Assembly: GCA_047501485.1 (NCBI GenBank)
Contig: JAZDRN010000001.1
Location: 124,001-188,000, forward strand
DNA from: Ancrocorticia sp047501485
GTDB lineage: Bacteria > Actinomycetota > Actinomycetes > Actinomycetales > Actinomycetaceae
Direction: 5' to 3'
Length of the DNA: 64,000 bases
Under the pieces are notes generated by a model, which ran no database searches, was not told where the DNA came from, and worked only from the letters and a program-made list of their open reading frames with translations. The stretch's first letter is position 1. Each line of letters begins with the position of its first letter. The position numbers and the translations under genes are program-made. Positions 16,476-25,326 of this stretch are shown piece by piece.

Positions 16476-17312
16476 ATGTTCGAGAATCGCGTGTTCCACC
16501 TCCACGGACTGCACGAGCTTGGTCTTACCAAGAAGCAGGTCAACTCCGCCTTGGCGAACGGCGGGCTCATCCGGTTGCGCAGGGGCTGGTATGCATCGCC
16601 GGGTGCCCCCGCGGATGTCGTCCTGGCGGTTCGGCATGGTGTAAGGCTGACCTGCGTCAGTGCGGCCAAACACCACGGTCTGTGGACGCCATTGCATCAC
16701 GCACTTCATGTTTTCAAAGTTCATGGATGGGATGAGCATCTACCACGTTCTTTGGTTGCCCACCCGATTCCGACTATACGTAGATGGCCTGACAAAAACC
16801 CTGTAGCTCCTCTCGATCTCGCCTTGCTTCATGCTGGCAGATGCTTACCGGTGCCGCAGGCCGCGATTCTCTTCGAATCGGCTGTGAATCGGGGAAGACT
16901 GCGGCTGAGTGACGCGCTGACGATCATCCATGAGTTGCCGAATCACCGAAGCGCACAGCTCTCGCGCATCAATCCGAAAGCGGAGTCCGGCACTGAGACC
17001 ATGGTGCGCTGGTTTCTGGAATCTCGTGGAGTCCAGGTCCGTGCCCAGGTGCCGATCGCGGATGTCGGGCGCGTTGACATGGTGGTCGGGGAGAGTCTCG
17101 TCATCGAATGCGACTCGGTCGCCTACCACACGGATCCGAAGCAGTACCACAACGATCGTCGCCGAGATCTACGGCTGATCGAACAGGGGTACTTGCCGCT
17201 TCATCTGACCTGGGAGGATATCTGCCTGCGTTGGGAGTCTACAAAAGCACGCCTGGAAGCGATCATCGCGGCGCGGAGGCATCGTTTTATGCGTCCGATT
17301 CTTGGGTCATAG
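16476..17312 (+). CDS. AbiEi-like winged-helix plus DUF559 nuclease-fold protein
   Basis: A 278-residue protein with two parts. The N-terminus (1-80) resembles the AbiEi antitoxin winged helix: TKKQVNSALANGGLIRLRRGWYA. The C-terminus (about 170-270) resembles the DUF559/very-short-patch-repair endonuclease fold: RVDMVVGESLVIECDSVAYH with the acidic pair Asp/Glu, then DRRRDLRLIEQGYLPLHLTWEDI. Proteins of this arrangement are common and uncharacterised in actinobacteria; nuclease activity is inference. No toxin gene is adjacent. The gene is exactly bracketed by two inverted palindromes, is less GC-rich than its neighbours in parts, and could be a recently acquired cassette. Confidence 0.75.
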   Translation: MFENRVFHLHGLHELGLTKKQVNSALANGGLIRLRRGWYASPGAPADVVLAVRHGVRLTCVSAAKHHGLWTPLHHALHVFKVHGWDEHLPRSLVAHPIPTIRRWPDKNPVAPLDLALLHAGRCLPVPQAAILFESAVNRGRLRLSDALTIIHELPNHRSAQLSRINPKAESGTETMVRWFLESRGVQVRAQVPIADVGRVDMVVGESLVIECDSVAYHTDPKQYHNDRRRDLRLIEQGYLPLHLTWEDICLRWESTKARLEAIIAARRHRFMRPILGS

Positions 17313-17323
17313 CAGCTGCACGT

Positions 17324-17392
17324 CCCTAACTGGGCACCACAGCGTTCTCCGTGCCGTGGACGGCATACGGAACGCTGTGGTGCCCATGTAGG
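17324..17392. repeat. Intergenic palindrome B, downstream of the nuclease-like gene
   Basis: 69-base partner of element A, 17-bp perfect stem (17331-17347 with 17370-17386), same outer CCCTAAC...GTAGG ends and inverted loop. It begins 12 bases after the stop of the nuclease-like gene and could also terminate its transcript. Confidence 0.85.
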
Positions 17393-17574
17393 AAACCACA
17401 AGCCGTTCACGCCGTTTACTGTGAATCCTGCAACCTGTACGTGACACCGCAGGCATACGCGGGTAAGTTGGCATTTCTGGTTGGATCGGCACGTCTGGAT
17501 CGATGTGTCCAGATGAGCTGTTGGCTCGATGTCCTCACCGTTGTACCCCGCGAGCTGGAAGCCGATAGGAATTC

Positions 17575-20500
17575 ATGGATTTGCGCCCACTTCTTCCCCT
17601 GATCTCCACCGATTCGGCGTTGGCGGAGGCCTACGGTGATGGCGGAGCACAACGCGATATCTCGATGCCTCGCGGGCTGGTTCCCCCGGCGATGGCTCTC
17701 TTCGCATCCGGACCAGGTGCACCCCCCGCGGCTCCTGCACGCCCCGCCACGTCTGCACGCCCCGCAGCGTCATCCGGGAGACCCACGCCGCTACATGTCG
17801 CCGTGACGGCGACGGGCCGTGGCGCTGAGGAACTTCAGGGCGCTCTGCGTGCTTATCTGCCTCGTGAGTCGGTCGATATCTTCCCATCGTGGGAGACGTT
17901 GCCGCACGAGCGGTTGTCCCCGCGCTCTGACACCGTTGCCCAGCGCCTGCTCGTACAGCGCCGCCTTGCCCACCCAGAGGAGTTCCCGGAACTGTCCGTA
18001 CTGGTCATGCCGGTGCGCGCCCTCCTGCAACCGATCACGGAGGGGCTTGGCGAACTGGAGCCGGTGCGCCTGAGGATCGGCGATCTCGTGGACATCGAGC
18101 AGCTTGAAAAGGATCTCGTTGCTGCGGCATATGCTCGGGTGGACATGGTCGAGCGTCGGGGCGAGTTCGCCGTGCGCGGTGGGATCATCGACATCTTCCC
18201 GCCCACACAGTCTCATCCGCTACGCGTGGACCTGTTCGGCGACGAGGTGGACGAGATCCGCACCTTCTCCGTGGCTGATCAGCGTTCGATGCAGGCTGTT
18301 GATGAGGTCTACGCTCCGCCGTGTCGAGAGATCCTGCTGACCCAGGACGTGCGTGAGCGAGCCCGAGGCCTCATGTCGGTCCTGCCCGGCGCAACCGATA
18401 TGCTCGCGCAGATCTCAGAGGGCATGGCTCCCGAGGGTATGGAGTCCCTTGCCCCGGCTCTCGTGCCCGCAATGGTCCCCGTGGTGTCGACCTTGCCGCG
18501 GGAAGCTCGCATCGTCTTGGTCGAGCCCGAACGTGTGGAGCAGCGAGCCGAATCGCTGATCGCCACCACGGAGGAATTCCTCGCCGCCGCGTGGTCGGCG
18601 GCTGCCGCCGGTGGCAAAGTCCCGGTCAACGTCGATGCCGCATCCTTCGCGACTCTTGCCGAGACCCGCGAGCACGCCAGAAGCCGCGGTCAGGCGTGGT
18701 GGAGCCTGGGCGGTTTCGCCCAGGACACCCTGACCTCGGATTTTGCCTCCTCGGTCAAAGCCAAGGAGCCGCAGCGCTACCTCGGAAAGGTCGATGCTGC
18801 GATCGCGGACATCAAGACCTACGCCCGCCGATCATGGCGCCTCGTGCTCGCCGTCGAGGGCCCGGGCCTGGGCCGGCGTCTGCGCGATCAGCTTGAAGAG
18901 GCCGAGGTCGCGGCCCTCTACGTGGACGACCTGCCGGCCGATCTAGAACCGGCCGTCTGCTACGTAACAGCGGCTCCCATCGCGTCGGGATTCCTCATGG
19001 AATCCCGAAACCTCGCGGTCTACGCCGCCGCGGACATCATGGGTCGCGGTGGTTCCTCCACGCGTGACATGCGCAAAATGCCCGCCCGCCGCAAGGCCAG
19101 CGTGGACCCGCTCTCGCTCAAGCCCGGCGACTTCATCGTGCACGAGCAGCACGGTGTAGGCCGATTCGTGAAGATGGCCAAGCGGGCCATCGGCTCGAAC
19201 CGCGAGACCCAACGCGAGTACATCGTGGTGGAGTACGCCTCGACTCGCCGCGGAGCCCCGCCGGATCAGCTGTGGGTTCCCACCGATTCGCTGGACCAGG
19301 TCTCCAAGTACTCCGGAGGCGACGCGCCCACCCTCAACAAGATGGGCGGCGCCGATTGGGCGAAGACCAAGGCGAAGGCAAAGGCCGCCACGAAGCAGAT
19401 CGCCGGCGAGCTGGTGCGCCTGTACGCCCAGCGCCAGGCCACACAGGGTTTCGCGTTCTCTCCGGACACTCCGTGGCAGCGGGAGCTGGAGGACGCCTTC
19501 GCCTACGTGGAGACGCCGGACCAGTTGCACACGATCGAAGAGGTCAAGGCCGACATGGAGAAGCCTGTTCCGATGGATCGGCTCATCTCCGGCGATGTCG
19601 GCTACGGCAAGACGGAGATCGCGGTGCGCGCCGCGTTCAAGGCGGTTCAGGACGGCAAGCAGGTGGCCGTTCTTGTGCCCACCACCCTGCTGGTGCAGCA
19701 GCATTTCGATACCTTCCAGGAGCGCTACTCGGGATTCCCGATACGGCTGGCGGCTCTCTCGCGCTTCCAATCGGAACGCGAGTCGGAGGAGACGATCATC
19801 GGTCTCGCGAATGGCAGCGTCGACGTGGTCATCGGCACGCACCGCTTGCTGACCGGCAACGTGAGGTTCAAGGATCTCGGGCTCGTCATCGTCGATGAGG
19901 AGCAGCGTTTCGGCGTGGAGCACAAGGAGACGCTCAAGCAGCTGTATCCCACGGTGGACGTGCTGTCCATGTCCGCAACCCCGATCCCGCGCACGTTGGA
20001 GATGGCGGTGACGGGGGTGCGCGAGATGTCGACCCTGGCAACCCCGCCCGAGGAGCGCCACCCGGTGCTCACCTACGTCGGTGCGCGCGAGGACAAGCAG
20101 ATCGTTGCTGCGATTCGGCGGGAGCTGCTGCGCGACGGCCAGATCTTCTACGTGCACAATAGGGTGAGCGACATGTCCCGCGTGGCGAACCGCCTGCAGG
20201 AGATGATCCCCGAGGCTCGCGTGGGAATGGCCCATGGCAAGATGAGCGAGCACCAGCTCGAGGGCATCATCCAATCATTCTGGGACAAGGAGCTGGATGT
20301 CCTGGTCTGCACCACCATCGTGGAGACCGGCTTGGACATCTCGAACGCCAACACCCTGATCGTCGAGAACGCGGACAAGTTCGGCCTGTCGCAGCTGCAC
20401 CAGCTGCGCGGCCGCGTGGGCCGGGGACGCGAGCGCGCCTACGCCTACTTCTTCTACGATCCGGATCGGGCTCTGACCGAAACAGCTCTGGAGCGCCTGC

Positions 20501-21177
20501 GTACCATCGCATCCAACACGGATCTCGGTGCGGGTATCCAGGTGGCCATGAAGGACCTGGAGATCCGCGGTGCCGGAAACATGCTGGGTGGAGAGCAATC
20601 GGGCCAGATTGCAGGTGTAGGCTTCGACCTATACGTGCGCATGGTGTCCGAAGCGGTTGCGAAGTTGCGTGGGCAGGTGCCCGAGGGCGACGACGACGGC
20701 CCGGCCGACGTCCGCATCGAACTCCCGATCGACGCCTTCCTGCCCGAGAGCTACGTGCCGTCGGAGCGATTGCGTCTAGAGGTTTACACCAAGATCTCCG
20801 CCAGCGCCGATGAGGCGCAGCGGGACGAGGTGCGCGCCGAGCTGGTGGACCGCTATGGCCCGATCCCCGTAGAGGCGGAGCGTCTCTTCCGCATCTCGCA
20901 TCTGCGCGAGATCTGCCGCCGTGCCGGTATCTCGGAGGTGACGCAGGCTGGGCGCAACGTCCGCTTCGCACCCGTGCAGCTCGCCGATTCACGGCAGGCA
21001 CGGCTGAAGCGCCTCTATCCGGGGTCGATGCTCAAGCCTGCCATTCGTGTTCTGATGATTCCCACGCCGGGAGGCAGCGGCCGCATGGGGGAGCAGCAAC
21101 ATCTCGAGGGCGACAGACTGCTGGACTGGATCGAGCAGGTCATCGATGCGGTTTTCCTCGCAAGCATTCAGATTTAG
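17575..21177 (+). CDS. mfd: Transcription-repair coupling factor
   Basis: Removes RNA polymerase stalled at DNA damage and recruits UvrA. The 1200-residue protein has the UvrB-like N-terminal domain (FPSWETLPHERLSP, RGGIIDIFPP), the RNA-polymerase-interacting domain (DFIVHEQHGVGRFV, about 518), then the RecG-like translocase with Walker A SGDVGYGKTE (about 671-680), DEEQRFG (about 773), and TGLDISNANT followed by QLRGRVGR. The C-terminal TRCF domain ends the protein. Residues 45-70 are a Pro/Ala-rich insertion. ATG 17575 follows TAGGAATTC. Length and motifs are normal; it is followed about 125 bases later by a lipoprotein gene. Confidence 0.97.
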   Translation: MDLRPLLPLISTDSALAEAYGDGGAQRDISMPRGLVPPAMALFASGPGAPPAAPARPATSARPAASSGRPTPLHVAVTATGRGAEELQGALRAYLPRESVDIFPSWETLPHERLSPRSDTVAQRLLVQRRLAHPEEFPELSVLVMPVRALLQPITEGLGELEPVRLRIGDLVDIEQLEKDLVAAAYARVDMVERRGEFAVRGGIIDIFPPTQSHPLRVDLFGDEVDEIRTFSVADQRSMQAVDEVYAPPCREILLTQDVRERARGLMSVLPGATDMLAQISEGMAPEGMESLAPALVPAMVPVVSTLPREARIVLVEPERVEQRAESLIATTEEFLAAAWSAAAAGGKVPVNVDAASFATLAETREHARSRGQAWWSLGGFAQDTLTSDFASSVKAKEPQRYLGKVDAAIADIKTYARRSWRLVLAVEGPGLGRRLRDQLEEAEVAALYVDDLPADLEPAVCYVTAAPIASGFLMESRNLAVYAAADIMGRGGSSTRDMRKMPARRKASVDPLSLKPGDFIVHEQHGVGRFVKMAKRAIGSNRETQREYIVVEYASTRRGAPPDQLWVPTDSLDQVSKYSGGDAPTLNKMGGADWAKTKAKAKAATKQIAGELVRLYAQRQATQGFAFSPDTPWQRELEDAFAYVETPDQLHTIEEVKADMEKPVPMDRLISGDVGYGKTEIAVRAAFKAVQDGKQVAVLVPTTLLVQQHFDTFQERYSGFPIRLAALSRFQSERESEETIIGLANGSVDVVIGTHRLLTGNVRFKDLGLVIVDEEQRFGVEHKETLKQLYPTVDVLSMSATPIPRTLEMAVTGVREMSTLATPPEERHPVLTYVGAREDKQIVAAIRRELLRDGQIFYVHNRVSDMSRVANRLQEMIPEARVGMAHGKMSEHQLEGIIQSFWDKELDVLVCTTIVETGLDISNANTLIVENADKFGLSQLHQLRGRVGRGRERAYAYFFYDPDRALTETALERLRTIASNTDLGAGIQVAMKDLEIRGAGNMLGGEQSGQIAGVGFDLYVRMVSEAVAKLRGQVPEGDDDGPADVRIELPIDAFLPESYVPSERLRLEVYTKISASADEAQRDEVRAELVDRYGPIPVEAERLFRISHLREICRRAGISEVTQAGRNVRFAPVQLADSRQARLKRLYPGSMLKPAIRVLMIPTPGGSGRMGEQQHLEGDRLLDWIEQVIDAVFLASIQI

Positions 21178-21302
21178 CGAGTAGGATGGTCGAGGTTCGA
21201 AGGCCCCGAGTTACCTGCTGGGTCTCATAGTCAAGAGGATTGTCTCATCCGGTTCTGGAGACTGACTGGTCTGGTCACGCGGGCCGGAAGGAAAGAGGAG
21301 TA

Positions 21303-21827
21303 ATGACCAAGAAGCGCGCCGTCGTCGGTGCAGCAGTGCTCGCCGCCGGACTACTCGCCGGATGCTCGTCCCATCCGGGAACGGCGGCGGTCGTCAACGG
21401 CAAGGAAGTCAGCGAGAAGAGCGTGGACCAGCTGGCCCGCGAGATGAACGTCGATACCGAAGGGCAGCGTCCGTCGGTGCTCAACCTCGCCCTCAGCGCT
21501 GTCATCGCCCAGCCCGTGATCGACGAGTTCCCAGAGCTGTTCACACCTGAGATCCAGGAGCAGTCGTTGCAGCAGTGCAGTGCGACAGCTGGTCTGGGAG
21601 AGATCACGGAGGATTCCCCCGAGCAGATCAAGACTCTGTGCCACGCACTGACGTTGGGCCAGCTCGACCAGGACTTCGCGGTGGCCCTCGATGAGGCGTC
21701 GACCAACGCCGAGGTCGAGTTGAGCCCGCGCTACGCCACGGTCACCTCGAACCTTCCGGATTATCTGACGACGACGGACCGCTCACTGGAGAACGTCGCA
21801 CCGCAGGAGAACATTCTCGGGCAGTAG
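21303..21827 (+). CDS. SurA-N-like lipoprotein
   Basis: A 174-residue predicted lipoprotein. Residues 1-20 are a signal peptide ending in the lipobox LLAG-C21, so the mature protein is anchored outside the membrane. The rest, starting with TAAVVNGKEVSEKSVDQLAREM, resembles the N-terminal chaperone domain of SurA/PrsA-type foldases without a following parvulin isomerase domain. ATG 21303 follows AAAGAGGAG. It sits between mfd and eno, a position where actinobacteria often have a similar SurA-N protein. The chaperone role is inferred from the fold only. Confidence 0.75.
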   Translation: MTKKRAVVGAAVLAAGLLAGCSSHPGTAAVVNGKEVSEKSVDQLAREMNVDTEGQRPSVLNLALSAVIAQPVIDEFPELFTPEIQEQSLQQCSATAGLGEITEDSPEQIKTLCHALTLGQLDQDFAVALDEASTNAEVELSPRYATVTSNLPDYLTTTDRSLENVAPQENILGQ

Positions 21828-22322
21828 TGTCCGCGTCAGCCGGGCTCCGTATGGAGGGCGCTCAGTCGGTGGATTTCGATTTCGACCGGCGCCCTGCACT
21901 CAATCGGCCGGGAGATAGCGACGGGGGAGATAGCCAAGGCGGGGCGCTCAAGCGTAGCCCTGACGCCGGTCGCGTGTGCGCAGCGGCGGAACCTAGGCCC
22001 GGGCATCGGAACCGAGCGGGAGAGGGACCTGGCGTTGTTGGAACCGCGCCTCGGGGTGCCACCCCTTTTTCTGCCCTTTTCTATCCGTTTTGCTGCCCGC
22101 AATGCGGACGCCGTGAGAATTCTCGAATTTCCCTTATTCTCGATAGGTACAGAAGTCCCGCTCAGAGGGCTAACGAGGAAACGCTTGCCGCGAAATTCTC
22201 AAGGTAATTGTGATCCAAGCTGACGCGGGGGGTCGATGTGGGACACAATAGGGGTTGGCGGGATTCGTCCCGTGCAGGTATGGCCGCGCCGCGGCTGTGT
22301 AGTTGAAACCAAAGGAGTACCT
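21828..22322. other. 495-bp region between the lipoprotein gene and eno
   Basis: No coding signal. It contains a small terminator (22053-22070) for the lipoprotein gene. The AT-richer stretch 22110-22215, with TTCTCGAATTTCCCTTATTCTC split by short repeats, probably holds the eno promoter. Confidence 0.45.
22053..22070 (+). terminator. Small intrinsic terminator
   Basis: GGGGT-gcc-ACCCC followed by five T (22066-22070). The stem is only 5 bp, but position and T-run suit the end of the lipoprotein transcript. Confidence 0.55.
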
Positions 22323-23603
22323 GTGGCCAGCATTGAGGCTGTTGCTTCCCGCGAAATTCTCGATTCCCGTGGTAACCCGACCGTTGAGGTCGAGGTTCTG
22401 CTCGACGATGGCACCTTCGCCCGTGCGGGTGTTCCTTCGGGCGCATCAACGGGTGCATTCGAGGCTGTTGAGCGCCGTGATGGTGATAAGGATCGTTACT
22501 CCGGCAAGGGCGTCGCTGACGCCGTCGCCGCTGTCTCCGAGATCATCGAGCCGGAGATCGTCGGTATGGATGCCGAAGATCAGCGTTTCATCGATCAGAC
22601 CCTGATCGACCTCGACGGCACCCCCAACAAGGGCAAGATCGGTGCAAACGCCATTCTTGGCGTTTCCCTCGCCGTTGCCAAGGCTGCAGCCGAGTCTGCA
22701 GGCCTTCCCCTCTACAAGTACATCGGTGGCCCGAACGCTCATGTTCTGCCGGTTCCGATGATGAACATCCTCAATGGTGGTTCCCACGCGGATTCCAACG
22801 TTGACATCCAGGAGTTCATGATCGCCCCCATCGGCGCGCCTTCGTTCAAGGAGGCCCTGCGCTGGGGTGCCGAAGTTTACCACACCCTCAAGGCGGTGCT
22901 CAAGGACCGCGGTCTGAACACCGGTCTGGGCGACGAGGGCGGCTTCGCCCCCAGCCTGGATTCCAACGCCGAGGCACTGGATTTGATCGTCGAGGCGATC
23001 GAGAAGGCCGGTTATGCGCCGGGCAAGGACGTCGCTCTTGCTCTCGACGTGGCTTCGACCGAGTTCTTCAAGGATGGCAAGTACGAGTTCGAGGGTGCCG
23101 CCCGCGATACCGAGTACATGGTCTCCTACTACAAGGATCTCGTCGAGAAGTACCCGCTGGTCTCCATCGAGGATCCGCTCTCCGAGGATGAGTGGGATGC
23201 CTGGTCGGCGCTCACCGCCGAGATCGGCGACAAGGTGCAGATCGTCGGTGACGACCTCTTCGTGACCAACCCCGAGCGTCTCCAGCGCGGCATTGATGAG
23301 AAGGCGGCCAACGCCCTGCTCGTCAAGGTGAACCAGATCGGTTCGCTGACCGAAACGCTCGAGGCCGTGGAGAGTGCGCACCGTGCGGGCTTCAAGTCCA
23401 TGACCTCCCACCGTTCCGGTGAGACCGAGGACACCACCATCGCCGATCTCGCGGTGGCCACCAACTCGGGTCAGATCAAGACCGGTGCTCCCGCCCGTGG
23501 CGAGCGCATCAACAAGTACAACCAGCTGCTGCGTATCGAGGACGAGCTGTCCGACGACGCCGTCTACGCCGGCCGTAGCGCCTTCCCCCGTTTCAAGGGC
23601 TGA
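22323..23603 (+). CDS. eno: Enolase
   Basis: Interconverts 2-phosphoglycerate and phosphoenolpyruvate in glycolysis. The 426-residue protein has the N-terminal ASREILDSRGNPTVEVEV, GVPSGASTGAFEA, the magnesium and catalytic regions (SIEDPLSEDEWDAW, IVGDDLFVTNPERL, the lysine in NALLVKVNQIG) and SHRSGETEDTTIADL. GTG 22323 follows AAAGGAGTACCT, and family alignment agrees with it; the frame is open to 22236. Codon use is strongly biased, as for a highly expressed gene. Followed by a strong terminator. Confidence 0.98.
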   Translation: MASIEAVASREILDSRGNPTVEVEVLLDDGTFARAGVPSGASTGAFEAVERRDGDKDRYSGKGVADAVAAVSEIIEPEIVGMDAEDQRFIDQTLIDLDGTPNKGKIGANAILGVSLAVAKAAAESAGLPLYKYIGGPNAHVLPVPMMNILNGGSHADSNVDIQEFMIAPIGAPSFKEALRWGAEVYHTLKAVLKDRGLNTGLGDEGGFAPSLDSNAEALDLIVEAIEKAGYAPGKDVALALDVASTEFFKDGKYEFEGAARDTEYMVSYYKDLVEKYPLVSIEDPLSEDEWDAWSALTAEIGDKVQIVGDDLFVTNPERLQRGIDEKAANALLVKVNQIGSLTETLEAVESAHRAGFKSMTSHRSGETEDTTIADLAVATNSGQIKTGAPARGERINKYNQLLRIEDELSDDAVYAGRSAFPRFKG

Positions 23604-23658
23604 CACAGCTCGAAACGCGAAGGTCAGGGAAGCCACAAGGCTGACCTGAGCTCAGATC

Positions 23659-23699
23659 AATAGGTGTGCCAGCTCTTCAAGGGCTGGCACACCTATTTT
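23659..23699 (+). terminator. Intrinsic terminator after eno
   Basis: Perfect 15-bp stem (23659-23673 with 23683-23697), 9-base loop, followed by a short T-run overlapping the stem end (TATTTTC). It separates eno from the divisome gene. Confidence 0.85.
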
Positions 23700-23774
23700 C
23701 GATGGAGCACACACCTGTGGCGACACCTCGCCCCATTCACCGGACACACAGCCAAGGACGTTAGACTGATTCGC

Positions 23775-24620
23775 ATGAGTGTCCGGCGTACCCCTCCATC
23801 AGGTTCTCAACGTCGCCCCTCGGGGCGTCCGGGAAACCGTGATGCTCGGCGGCGCCCTGCCCGCCCGGAGAACGCCGCGCGTCAGGCTTCGGATAATCTG
23901 GCGGCCTCGGAGAGGGCGCGTCTGGCGGCAAAGAGGAAGCCGGAGCAGGGGCGCCCTGCGAACGGCCGTCCATCCCCGGATCGTTCCGGTCCCCGTAACG
24001 CGCCTAGGTCTGCGACCGATGGCGGAGCGGAGCGCCCGCGCAAGGAGCGTTTCACCAGTCAACGCCATGTCGTGATCGGGGGACGGCGAGGGAGCCGGCA
24101 ATTCTCCCTGCGCATCCTCGCCATCGTTCTCACGGCGATCGTAGCGGCTATCATCGTGACCCCCACCGTGACGAACTACTACTCTCACCAAAGGGAACTG
24201 GCTGCGGCCCGAGCTGAGCTCGTCGACATCAGGGATCGCAACGAAGACCTGGAGAACCAGCTGAAACTGTGGAACGACGACGACTATGTCCGTGCGCAGG
24301 CCCGCGAACGCCTCGGCTGGGTGGCGCCCGGCCAGACGCTCTACACTGTGAACGATCCCTCCGAGGGGACCGCGCAGGAGCAGCTCGAACAACGGATAGA
24401 GAGTGTGAATCGGGATCGCCTTGCGGCTACCCCGTGGTTCATGACCATGTGGGATTCGATCGATGTGGCTGGGCAAAGCGCAGCGGATTTCGACAACCCG
24501 AACAATGCGCCCGTCATCGATCCCTCCGGTGAGGGAACGATCTCCCCGGAGGGCGCCTCCGGAGTTCCCGCGGGTGGCGAGGAAGCCGGGGAACCCGCGG
24601 GCGGAAACACGAATGAGTAA
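23775..24620 (+). CDS. FtsB/DivIC-type septum formation initiator
   Basis: A bitopic cell-division protein of 281 residues. It has a long basic, proline-rich cytoplasmic N-terminus (1-110), one membrane segment (about 111-131) and an external coiled coil (about 136-166), then WVAPGQTLYTVND, the usual FtsB/DivIC end. A further 70 residues rich in Gly, Pro and Glu form an unstructured tail. It would bridge FtsL and FtsQ in the divisome. ATG 23775 has no strong ribosome site. The next gene starts inside its last codons, and eno-FtsB-DUF501-ppx is a conserved actinobacterial order. Confidence 0.85.
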   Translation: MSVRRTPPSGSQRRPSGRPGNRDARRRPARPENAARQASDNLAASERARLAAKRKPEQGRPANGRPSPDRSGPRNAPRSATDGGAERPRKERFTSQRHVVIGGRRGSRQFSLRILAIVLTAIVAAIIVTPTVTNYYSHQRELAAARAELVDIRDRNEDLENQLKLWNDDDYVRAQARERLGWVAPGQTLYTVNDPSEGTAQEQLEQRIESVNRDRLAATPWFMTMWDSIDVAGQSAADFDNPNNAPVIDPSGEGTISPEGASGVPAGGEEAGEPAGGNTNE

Positions 24621-25260
24621 GACGAAGGACGGCGAATCTGTGGAGCAGCGCATATCTGTGGAGCAGCGCACGGACGGGGCGCGGGAGCGCCAAGGCGCCG
24701 GCAGCAGTGGCTGGGTGCTGGCGGAATCCGCGGTGACGCCCGAGATACTGACTGACGTGGCCCGTAACGCCACGGAGCTGCGAGAAGGGGATCGCGAGAT
24801 ACTCGCCCAGCAGCTCGATCGCCTTCCGCGCGGTCTCGTCGGCGTCGGCGCCCGCTGCGCCTGTGGCAAACCTGCTGTCACGGTCACGCTTCCGCGCCTT
24901 CCCGAAGGCTCTCCTTTCCCCACGGTCTTCTACCTCAGCTTGCCTTACCTCGTGCGCGAGGCCTCCCGCCTGGAGGCCAACGGAGTCATGGGGGAGTTCA
25001 ACGAGCAGTTGGCACACGATGACGACCTCCGCGCGGCTTATCGCAGTGCGCACGAATCGTACGTGGAACGGCGGGGCATACTCGGCGATGTCCCCGAGAT
25101 CGCAGGTATCAGCGCTGGTGGTATGCCCAATCGGGTGAAATGCCTGCATGCCCTCGTCGGCTACTCGATCAGTGCGGGTCCGGGGGTGTGCCCCATCGGG
25201 GACATCGCCCTCGATATGATCGGCTGGGATCCCGCGGTGTGCCGCTGCGGGCAGTCCTGA
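24613..25260 (+). CDS. DUF501 protein
   Basis: A 215-residue protein of family DUF501, found almost only in actinobacteria and nearly always between the FtsB-like gene and ppx. Residues 1-45 are a variable Glu/Arg-rich lead; the conserved part runs from about 50 to the end and includes ARCACGKPAVTVTLPRLP, PTVFYLSLPYLVREASRLE, NRVKCLHALVGYSI and the final AVCRCGQS. The paired cysteines (CACG, CRCG) and the KCLHAL motif could hold a metal, which is inference. ATG 24613 overlaps the preceding stop by eight bases. The biochemical role is unknown. Confidence 0.88.
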   Translation: MSKTKDGESVEQRISVEQRTDGARERQGAGSSGWVLAESAVTPEILTDVARNATELREGDREILAQQLDRLPRGLVGVGARCACGKPAVTVTLPRLPEGSPFPTVFYLSLPYLVREASRLEANGVMGEFNEQLAHDDDLRAAYRSAHESYVERRGILGDVPEIAGISAGGMPNRVKCLHALVGYSISAGPGVCPIGDIALDMIGWDPAVCRCGQS

Positions 25261-25326
25261 CAAGCTCGGCGCGAATCGCACAAGAAACACCTACCTGGTG
25301 TCGGATCTCTATGACAGGGTGGACCC

